8,603 nucleotides of DNA from Ornithomonoglobus_A sp045649025 (GTDB taxonomy: Bacteria; Bacillota; Clostridia; UBA1381), in NCBI GenBank assembly GCA_045649025.1, contig JAZRPB010000022.1, forward strand, positions 1 to 8,603, read 5' to 3'. A program made the position numbers and the translations under genes. Below are positions 1 to 5,497 of the stretch, piece after piece. The number at the start of each line of letters is the position of its first letter. Positions within the stretch are counted from its first letter, which is position 1. The notes under the pieces were generated by a model that had not been told where the DNA came from, did no database searches, and saw only the letters and a program-made list of their open reading frames with translations.

Positions 1-558
1 GCAACAACCGTTACTGCATCATACACCGCTGCCACAGATGAGGCACCGGCTATAATTACACTTGCAAATGTTCCCACAAGAACAGGCACAGATGATGCAA
101 CATTGCTTGTGTTGAATGAAGATGTATTTGCAGATTTCGATGCTGGAACATCACAAACAGTAACAATTGCACCAACACAGATTGAAAATATCAACCAATC
201 GGCAAACACAACAGATTTTGCAAGCATTCCCATTAACGCATTGGAAGAAGGCGAAACTGTTTATGTAAGAATGCAGATTGACGGTCAAATTTACACCGTA
301 GAGTATACATTGCCGGTAACAACACCAGATGAGCCAGAATATACATACGGCGATGTAGATAATAACGGGGCAATTAATACAATCGACGCTGGTTGGATAT
401 TCTCAAAATTCGTTAATTCAGCTCTTGAATTACCGGTTCCTGACAAATATGCCGATGTTGACGCAAGCGGAGCTATAAATACCATTGACGCTGGTTGGAT
501 ATTTACGAAGTTCGTTAACTCATCAACTGTTTTCCCTGCAGAGGAAGCTGCACAATAA
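1..558 (+). CDS. C-terminal part of a dockerin-bearing extracellular protein (5' end outside window)
   Basis: The reading frame is open from base 1 to a TAA at 556-558, giving 185 residues with no convincing start, so the gene begins upstream. TTG at 103 has no ribosome binding site and is not taken as a start. The first ~115 residues are Thr/Ala/Val-rich and look like a beta-sandwich module ending in a Pro/Thr linker. Residues ~117-174 hold two near-identical dockerin-type F-hand repeats with Asp/Asn at loop positions 1, 3, 5, 9 and 12. In known systems dockerins bind cohesins calcium-dependently and anchor proteins to scaffolds; that role is inferred here. A short tail ending in EEAAQ follows. 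The next gene starts 19 bp downstream and encodes a cohesin-like secreted protein, which suggests an operon. The catalytic or binding function of the missing N-terminal part cannot be seen. The dockerin call is strong; the rest is unknown. Confidence 0.8.
   Translation, partial: ATTVTASYTAATDEAPAIITLANVPTRTGTDDATLLVLNEDVFADFDAGTSQTVTIAPTQIENINQSANTTDFASIPINALEEGETVYVRMQIDGQIYTVEYTLPVTTPDEPEYTYGDVDNNGAINTIDAGWIFSKFVNSALELPVPDKYADVDASGAINTIDAGWIFTKFVNSSTVFPAEEAAQ
349..420 (+). repeat. Dockerin repeat 1
   Basis: A 24-residue F-hand segment starting GDVDNNGAINTIDAGW. Calcium-loop positions 1, 3, 5, 9 and 12 are D, D, N, N and D. The pair just before the last loop Asp, the usual cohesin-recognition position in type I dockerins, is Thr-Ile. 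Confidence 0.8.
451..522 (+). repeat. Dockerin repeat 2
   Basis: The second F-hand segment starts ADVDASGAINTIDAGW. It is separated from repeat 1 by ten residues (LELPVPDKY region). It matches repeat 1 at most positions, including the Thr-Ile recognition pair and the Trp-Ile-Phe start of the helix, so the module has internal two-fold symmetry. Confidence 0.8.
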
Positions 559-577
559 TAATGGAGGTAATTAAATT

Positions 578-1480
578 ATGAAGAAAATTTTATTAACATT
601 TTCGCTTGTAGCAAGCATTCTTGCAACAAGTGTTGTACCAGCATTTGCAGCTGGTGATTTAACATTAACAAGCACAAAAGATGCTGCTAATGTGGGTGAA
701 GAATTTGTTGTTACAGCAACAATGGATACTTCAAACGGAGTAAAAACAATTGGCTTTAAGATTGCTTTTGACCCAAATGATTTTGAACTGGGTGTTTCAG
801 AAGAATCAAAAGCGCTTGAAGCAGAATACGGTGAATATATTGGTACAGATGATTTCCCAACACTAGATTCTGTTACTCAGGCGATGTTAGGCAGAGACTC
901 ATACGTTTCTGACGAATATGCTAACACATATGCAGGCTACGCAACAACTAAAAATCTTGGAACTGCAACAATTGGTTACGAAGAAAAAGATGGTCTGGGC
1001 AAAATTGGATTTGCTTATGGAGTACAGAATGCAAAAAATGCACTGAATAAGATTGATGAAATGGTTCTTGGTGGTGCGGTTCTTAAAGTTAAAACAACAG
1101 AAAAGAAAGAAGCAACAGTTTATATAGTAGAAGCTGACTGGTCAGATAAGAATAATACTGGATATAAATGTGCAACAAACGAAATAAAAATTGCTCTTAA
1201 CGGTTATACAGGCGAGCAAGCAGGCGGCAGCGTTGATGCTGACCCAGTAAATGACGGAGAAGTATTCACAGATGCTGCAAATGCTCAAGCAGTTGCATTC
1301 TCTGCAACAGTTGGTTCAGATGCTTCAGGTAAGACAGGTCGTTGGTATGCAACAATCGGCACTAAAGCTATGAAGACAAAGGATGCATTTGTAGTACCAA
1401 ACCTTGTTGGTAATGCTAAATATGGTCTTATCTACAAGGGTACAGAAACAATTTCTAATGTATCACTTAAGTGGGAATAA
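578..1480 (+). CDS. Secreted protein with cohesin-like domain
   Basis: A 300-residue protein. ATG at 578 is preceded by GGAGGT at 563-568. Residues 1-24 are a clear Sec signal peptide: Lys-Lys, a hydrophobic core, and a cut after AFA. Residues ~27-205 resemble the cohesin/CBM-like jelly-roll fold. The order of landmarks matches cohesins: a Gly-Glu-Phe-x-Val-Thr early strand, then GFKIAFDPNDFEL in place of the family's typical FxLxYDPxxLxV, then a Gly-Lys-Ile-Gly-Phe strand, then a Gly-Gly-Ala-x-Leu-Lys-Val-Lys strand. Residues ~206-300 form a second beta-rich, Gly/Ala-rich module without cysteines. There is no LPXTG motif, SLH repeat or C-terminal membrane helix, so the protein is probably released or held by another partner. 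It lies between a dockerin-encoding gene and a small peptide gene, with short spacers. The cohesin assignment rests on pattern resemblance only; another immunoglobulin-like adhesin domain is possible. Confidence 0.6.
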   Translation: MKKILLTFSLVASILATSVVPAFAAGDLTLTSTKDAANVGEEFVVTATMDTSNGVKTIGFKIAFDPNDFELGVSEESKALEAEYGEYIGTDDFPTLDSVTQAMLGRDSYVSDEYANTYAGYATTKNLGTATIGYEEKDGLGKIGFAYGVQNAKNALNKIDEMVLGGAVLKVKTTEKKEATVYIVEADWSDKNNTGYKCATNEIKIALNGYTGEQAGGSVDADPVNDGEVFTDAANAQAVAFSATVGSDASGKTGRWYATIGTKAMKTKDAFVVPNLVGNAKYGLIYKGTETISNVSLKWE

Positions 1481-1500
1481 TTTAGAGGAGGAGAAATATT

Positions 1501-1665
1501 ATGAAAAATTTTGAAATGCCAAAAATGAATATATCTATCTTCTCTAATGAGAATGTAGTTATAAAGGATTCAGTTGTTACACAAGCTAAAGCTGCACTTG
1601 ACACTGTAGGTGTAAGCGAAGGTAACGTAACAGTTACAGAATTTGATAGCTGGGTTGAAGCGTAA
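1501..1665 (+). CDS. Small hypothetical peptide, 54 residues
   Basis: ATG at 1501 follows AGGAGG at 1486-1491, an excellent ribosome binding site, 20 bp after the cohesin-like gene. It is followed 17 bp after its stop by a perfect terminator, so it is very likely a real last gene of the operon. The peptide begins MKNFEMPKMNISIFSNENVV and ends FDSWVEA. It has no cysteine, no signal peptide and no membrane segment. The start (Lys-Asn-Phe-Glu-x-Pro, then an Ile/Phe-Ser strand and an acidic-Val-Val step) recalls a class of short clostridial peptides of unknown role that share an M-K-x-F/Y-E-x-P opening; this is from memory of the pattern. I do not assign a function. It could be a partner, chaperone-like factor or precursor peptide. 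Confidence 0.72.
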   Translation: MKNFEMPKMNISIFSNENVVIKDSVVTQAKAALDTVGVSEGNVTVTEFDSWVEA

Positions 1666-1682
1666 TTAAATGCAAAAACAAG

Positions 1683-1709
1683 GGCGATGCAAAAGCATCG
1701 CCTTTTTTT
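1683..1709 (+). terminator. Intrinsic terminator of the dockerin/cohesin-like operon
   Basis: A perfect 8-bp stem GGCGATGC/GCATCGCC (1683-1690 and 1695-1702) with an AAAA loop, followed directly by seven T. It lies 17 bp after the stop codon of the small peptide gene. Confidence 0.95.
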
Positions 1710-1858
1710 GTTGAGATTCCTCATTGCGGACAATTCACGCTCTTGCCCTCTATCTGCTAATATTTAGTAATAAATACACAATAATTTTTAAAAAAAGAAA
1801 AGATAATAATAAAAACCACACAAAGAATAAAAATTCAGAAATTTTTAACAAAAAACAA

Positions 1859-1887
1859 TTGAAATTATCATTAATACGTGATATAAT
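1859..1887 (+). promoter_or_regulatory. Sigma-A-type promoter for tig-clpP-clpX(-lysA)
   Basis: TTGAAA at 1859-1864 and TATAAT at 1882-1887 are separated by exactly 17 bp. A TG at 1879-1880 gives an extended -10. The ~75 bp upstream are very A/T-rich, as in an UP element. The predicted start is near 1894, giving a leader of about 54 nt. That leader can form a 6-pair hairpin (1907-1912 with 1917-1922, one G-U), followed by the AAGGAGG ribosome binding site at 1931-1937. I saw no CtsR direct repeat or CIRCE inverted repeat nearby, so heat-shock control by those repressors is not supported. Confidence 0.88.
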
Positions 1888-1947
1888 AATGGAGTATGTT
1901 TAATGTGAGGACAAGTGTTCTCAACACAAAAAGGAGGATAAAACATA

Positions 1948-3438
1948 ATGGCAGTTAAAAGCGAACAAATCGAAAAAAACCTTGTGAAGCTTACATTTGA
2001 GGTTTCGGCAGAGGATTTTGCAAAGGCTATAAACAACGCTTATAAGAAAAACGCAAAGAAATTCAATATTCCCGGTTTCAGAAAGGGCAAAGCTCCAAAG
2101 GCAGTTATTGAAAAGTATTACACAGAGGCAGTTTTCTATGATGATGCTATAAACGACGTACTTCCCGCTGCATACGACGCAGCTGTTAAGGAAGCAGGTG
2201 TTGACGTTGTTGCAAGACCTGAAATTGACGTTGAGGATATTAAAAAGGGCGAGAATGTTGTATTTACAGCACTTGTTACAACAAAGCCTGAAGTTAAGCT
2301 TGGCGAATACAAGGGTGTAGAGGTACCAAAGTTTGACTATAAGGTTACAGATGAAGATGTTGAAAAAGACATTGAAGCAGCAAGACAGAGAAACGCAAGA
2401 GTAACAACTCTTGATGAAGGCACAGTTGAAAACGGCTCTATTGCAGTAATAGACTTCGACGGTTCTGTTGACGGTGTTGCATTTGAAGGCGGTAAGGGTG
2501 AAAATTACGACCTTGAAATTGGTTCGGGCACATTTATCCCAGGCTTTGAAGAACAGCTTGTTGGTGCAAAGGTTGGCGACCTTGTGGACGTTAACGTTAC
2601 ATTCCCTGCGGAGTATCATGCTCCCGACCTTGCAGGCAAGGACGCACTTTTCAAGGTAACTGTTAAAGAGCTTAAGGTGAGAGAAATTCCCGAGGTTGAC
2701 GATGATTTTGCCGCAGAGGTAAGTGAATTTGAAACTCTTGAGGAATGGAAGAAGGACATTAGAGCAAAGCTTGAGGAAAGTGCACTTAACAGAGCTAAAA
2801 TAGACACTGAAAATGCAGTTGTTGAAAAGGTTTGTGAAAATGCAGAGGTAGAAATTCCAGCTGCTATGCTTGAGGCAAATGTTGAAAGAGAATATCAGGA
2901 ATTTGCTCAAAGATTAATGTATCAGGGTATGAACATTGATATGTATATGCAATATACAGGCTCAACAGAGGAAACACTTAAGGAGCAGCTAAAGCCACAG
3001 GCCCAAAAGAAGCTTTTAGGCTCACTTGTGCTTGAAGCCATCCAGAAGGCAGAGGGTATTGAGGCAGGTCCTGAAGCAGTTGAGATGGAGCTTGTTGATA
3101 TGTCTAAAAAGTACAATATGGAGCTTGATAAGCTTAAGGAGCTTATGGGCGAGGCTGAAATGGAGAACCTTAAAAACGACCTTGCTATTCAACAAACAAT
3201 CACTATGCTTGTGAATAATGCAGTTGTTGAAAAGAAAAAGAGAGCAACAAAGTCTACAACAGCAAAGACAGCTAAAGCCACAGAAGAAAAGGCTGAAAAG
3301 ACAACAAAAACAACAAAGTCTGCAACAGCAAAAACAGCTAAAGCCACAGAAGAAAAAGCAGAAAAAGCTACAAAAACCACAAAGACAACTAAAACAACAA
3401 AAGCAAAGAAAGCAGATACAGAAGAAGCTGATAAATAA
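1948..3438 (+). CDS. tig: Trigger factor with a long basic C-terminal tail
   Basis: Trigger factor is the ribosome-bound chaperone and peptidyl-prolyl isomerase that meets nascent chains at the exit tunnel. The 496-residue product shows the ribosome-docking signature GFRKGKAP at residues 43-50 of the N-terminal domain. It has an FKBP-type isomerase domain at ~160-245 (GSGTFIPGFEEQL at 192-204) and the helical arm/C-terminal domain to ~428. The usual family length is about 430. The extra residues 429-496 form a low-complexity tail with 21 Lys, many Thr and Ala, and Glu-Glu pairs, partly a tandem repeat of 22 residues. AAGGAGG lies 10 bp before the ATG. It is first in a run with clpP (31-bp gap to the ATG) and clpX, the common Firmicutes order. 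The identity is secure; the role of the tail is unknown. Confidence 0.97.
   Translation: MAVKSEQIEKNLVKLTFEVSAEDFAKAINNAYKKNAKKFNIPGFRKGKAPKAVIEKYYTEAVFYDDAINDVLPAAYDAAVKEAGVDVVARPEIDVEDIKKGENVVFTALVTTKPEVKLGEYKGVEVPKFDYKVTDEDVEKDIEAARQRNARVTTLDEGTVENGSIAVIDFDGSVDGVAFEGGKGENYDLEIGSGTFIPGFEEQLVGAKVGDLVDVNVTFPAEYHAPDLAGKDALFKVTVKELKVREIPEVDDDFAAEVSEFETLEEWKKDIRAKLEESALNRAKIDTENAVVEKVCENAEVEIPAAMLEANVEREYQEFAQRLMYQGMNIDMYMQYTGSTEETLKEQLKPQAQKKLLGSLVLEAIQKAEGIEAGPEAVEMELVDMSKKYNMELDKLKELMGEAEMENLKNDLAIQQTITMLVNNAVVEKKKRATKSTTAKTAKATEEKAEKTTKTTKSATAKTAKATEEKAEKATKTTKTTKTTKAKKADTEEADK
3244..3375 (+). repeat. Two tandem 66-bp units in the tig tail
   Basis: Units 3244-3309 and 3310-3375 are in frame, 22 codons each, and agree at about 58 of 66 bases. 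Each encodes a variant of ATKSTTAKTAKATEEKAEK plus Thr-Thr-Lys. They are followed by shorter Thr-Thr-Lys triplets, consistent with expansion by slippage or unequal recombination. Confidence 0.9.
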
Positions 3439-3469
3439 TATTCTTGCAGATTAAGGAGTGAGGTATAAT

Positions 3470-4075
3470 ATGGCAACAATTCCTGTTGTAATAGACCAGA
3501 CAAGTCGTGGCGAACGCTCATACGACATATACTCAAGATTATTAGAGGATAGAATTATTTTCCTCTCGGACCCGGTTACAGACGCAACTGCAAGCCTTGT
3601 GGTTGCACAAATGCTTTTTCTTGAAGCAAAGGATCCGGACAAGGATATACAACTGTATATAGACTCCCCCGGCGGCTCAATCACTGCCGGAATGGCTATA
3701 TTCGATACGATGAATTATATCAAGTGCGATGTGTCTACTATTTGTATTGGTATGGCAGCAAGTATGGGTGCATTTCTGCTTGCAGCAGGCACAAAGGGCA
3801 AGAGATTTGCTCTTCCAAACAGCGAGGTTATGATACATCAGCCGCTTATATCGGGCGGAGGCTTAAGCGGACAAACTACTGATATAAAAATTTATTCCGA
3901 CCACCTTGTTAAAACAAAGGAAAAAATGAATCGGATTCTTGCCGAAAGATGTTCACAAACTTATGAAAAGGTTTGCGAGGATACTGAAAGAGATAACTTT
4001 ATGAGTGCTCTTGAAGCAAAAGAATACGGCATAATAGACGAAGTTATCGAAAAGAGAAAACAACAAGAAAAGTGA
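3470..4075 (+). CDS. clpP: ATP-dependent Clp protease proteolytic subunit ClpP
   Basis: A 201-residue serine protease that forms the tetradecameric chamber used by ClpX and other Clp ATPases. The start is ATG 3470, giving MATIPVVIDQTSRGERSYDI as in the family. A GTG at 3458 in the same frame lies inside the ribosome binding site (AAGGAG 3453-3458) and is rejected. The catalytic triad is Ser98 (GMAASMGAF), His123 (VMIHQP) and the Asp of EDTERD near 171. The IDSPGGS oxyanion region is at 64-70. The segment between His123-Gln-Pro and the Gln-x-Thr-Asp-Ile of the handle helix has about three more residues (LISGGGLSG) than the PLGGxQGQ form of E. coli and B. subtilis. The gene is 31 bp after tig and is followed by a structured 123-bp spacer before clpX. 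Confidence 0.98.
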   Translation: MATIPVVIDQTSRGERSYDIYSRLLEDRIIFLSDPVTDATASLVVAQMLFLEAKDPDKDIQLYIDSPGGSITAGMAIFDTMNYIKCDVSTICIGMAASMGAFLLAAGTKGKRFALPNSEVMIHQPLISGGGLSGQTTDIKIYSDHLVKTKEKMNRILAERCSQTYEKVCEDTERDNFMSALEAKEYGIIDEVIEKRKQQEK

Positions 4076-4082
4076 TTTTAAA

Positions 4083-4147
4083 GCATAACCATTCCTTGAA
4101 TACACATCTGTATTCTGCTTGCCCTTTGGGCAAAGGAGTGGTTATGT
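4083..4147 (+). ncRNA. Putative three-way-junction RNA element in the clpP-clpX spacer
   Basis: Three stems nest without gaps. P1 is 14 pairs (4084-4097 with 4133-4146, one G-U), extendable by a G-U at 4083/4147. P2 is 6 pairs (4098-4103 with 4110-4115, loop ACATCT). P3 is 5 G/C-rich pairs (4120-4124 with 4128-4132, loop TTT). Only four unpaired bases (4116-4119) remain in the junction. No T-run follows, so it is not an intrinsic terminator. It lies in the presumed clpP-clpX transcript, 52 nt before the clpX start. It might be a cis-regulatory element, an RNA processing site or a palindromic repeat. I do not recognise it as a known riboswitch class. Confidence 0.6.
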
Positions 4148-4170
4148 GTTCATTACATTGAATTTTATTA

Positions 4171-4192
4171 TCCGCATTTGCGGGAAACGGAG
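4171..4192 (+). promoter_or_regulatory. Small hairpin next to the clpX ribosome binding site
   Basis: CCGC (4172-4175) pairs with GCGG (4180-4183) around an ATTT loop. The competing pairing TCCG (4171-4174) with CGGA (4188-4191) would cover the clpX Shine-Dalgarno GGAG at 4189-4192. Both stems are only four pairs, so a switching role is tentative. Confidence 0.35.
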
Positions 4193-4198
4193 AATTAA

Positions 4199-5473
4199 AT
4201 GGCTGAAAATAATATGTTTAAATGTTCATTTTGCGGAAAAGGCGAAAATGAAGTTAAAAAGCTTTTATCAGGTCCCGGTGTGTATATTTGTGACGAGTGC
4301 ATAGACACGTGCAACAAAATTTTATCTGACGAAGATTTCGACTTTGCTATGGATGCAAATACACATTTCGACTCTGATTTTGAATTACCAAAGCCTAAAG
4401 AAATAAAAGAATTTCTTGATGAATATGTTATAGGACAAGAACAAACAAAAAAGATTTTATCTGTTGCGGTATATAATCACTATAAAAGAATTGAGCATGC
4501 CGAGGAAACCGACGATGTTGAACTGCAAAAGAGTAATATTCTTATGGTTGGTCCAACAGGCAGCGGTAAAACATTTATTGTGCAAAATCTTGCACGTATG
4601 CTTAATGTTCCGTTTGCAATTGCAGACGCAACATCGCTCACCGAAGCAGGCTATGTTGGTGAGGACGTTGAAAATATCCTTCTAAAGCTTATTCAGGCGG
4701 CAGATTATGATATAGACCAGGCAGAACGTGGCATTATATATATAGACGAAATTGATAAAATTGCAAAAAAATCGGAAAATTTATCAATCACAAGAGATGT
4801 CAGCGGTGAGGGTGTGCAGCAAGCACTTTTAAAAATGATAGAAGGCACTGTTGCCTCTGTTCCCCCACAGGGCGGAAGAAAGCATCCGCAACAGGAATGT
4901 ATCCCCATAGATACAACAAATATTTTGTTTATCTGCGGCGGAGCATTCGATGGAATAGAAAAAATAGTAAGTGACAGAATAGGTAAAAAGGGACTTGGCT
5001 TTGGTGCCGTTGTTGAAAGCAAGCACGAGCAAAATCTATCGGAGGTGCTTTCACAAATCACACCGCAGGATTTAATAAAATTTGGTCTTATTCCCGAATT
5101 TGTGGGCAGATTACCAATTTTTTCTTCTCTTGACCAATTAGACAAAAATACCTTAATTAAAATTTTAACAGAGCCTAAAAATGCACTTGTTAAGCAATAC
5201 AAACGCCTATTTGAAATGGACGGCGTTGACCTTGAATTTGACAGCGACGCAATTGAGGCTATTGCCGACAAGGCAATAAAGCGTAACACGGGTGCACGTG
5301 GTTTGAGAGCTATTATTGAAGAGGCAATGTCGGATATAATGTTTGAAACGCCATCCGATGAAAGCATCGTTAAGGTTACTGTAACAAGGGAATGTATTTT
5401 AGAAAAGAAAGCTCCACAGATAACAAGAGAAGAAAATCTGCTCGATGCATCGGAGAATAATCTACCCGCATAA
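4199..5473 (+). CDS. clpX: Clp protease ATP-binding subunit ClpX
   Basis: A 424-residue AAA+ unfoldase that recognises substrates, unfolds them with ATP and feeds them to ClpP. The N-terminal zinc-binding domain has Cys9, Cys12, Cys31 and Cys34. Walker A is GPTGSGKT at 118-125 and Walker B is IIYIDE at 179-184. The pore loop GYVG is at 151-154 and the RKH loop at 227-229. The ClpP-docking IGF-type loop appears as Leu-Gly-Phe at 266-268, and the sensor-2 GAR is at 365-367. Length is normal for the family. GGAG lies 6 bp before the ATG. The gene follows clpP by 123 bp and precedes lysA by 24 bp. Every key residue is present, so ClpXP should be functional. Confidence 0.98.
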   Translation: MAENNMFKCSFCGKGENEVKKLLSGPGVYICDECIDTCNKILSDEDFDFAMDANTHFDSDFELPKPKEIKEFLDEYVIGQEQTKKILSVAVYNHYKRIEHAEETDDVELQKSNILMVGPTGSGKTFIVQNLARMLNVPFAIADATSLTEAGYVGEDVENILLKLIQAADYDIDQAERGIIYIDEIDKIAKKSENLSITRDVSGEGVQQALLKMIEGTVASVPPQGGRKHPQQECIPIDTTNILFICGGAFDGIEKIVSDRIGKKGLGFGAVVESKHEQNLSEVLSQITPQDLIKFGLIPEFVGRLPIFSSLDQLDKNTLIKILTEPKNALVKQYKRLFEMDGVDLEFDSDAIEAIADKAIKRNTGARGLRAIIEEAMSDIMFETPSDESIVKVTVTRECILEKKAPQITREENLLDASENNLPA

Positions 5474-5497
5474 GCAAAAAAGAAAGGTTATAAAAAT

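Noticed and set aside
1710..1947. CtsR or CIRCE operator upstream of tig
   Set aside because: Neither the heptad direct repeat of CtsR nor the nine-base inverted repeat of CIRCE is present. Only an A/T-rich spacer, the promoter and a short leader hairpin are visible.
1921..2910. Minus-strand open frame of 329 codons opposite tig
   Set aside because: It is antisense to an unmistakable trigger factor gene, is extremely Cys/Phe/Asn-rich and has no ribosome binding site. It arises from codon bias on the coding strand.
3458..3469. GTG at 3458 as an upstream clpP start
   Set aside because: The codon overlaps the ribosome binding site and would add four residues not seen in the family. ATG 3470 fits both spacing and homology.
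4076..4198. Known riboswitch, T-box or internal terminator in the clpP-clpX spacer
   Set aside because: No T-box sequence, no T-run after the stems and no consensus core of the riboswitch classes I can recall.
4705..5367. Minus-strand open frame of 220 codons opposite clpX
   Set aside because: It lies wholly inside clpX, which carries all AAA+ motifs. There is no start signal and the composition is implausible.
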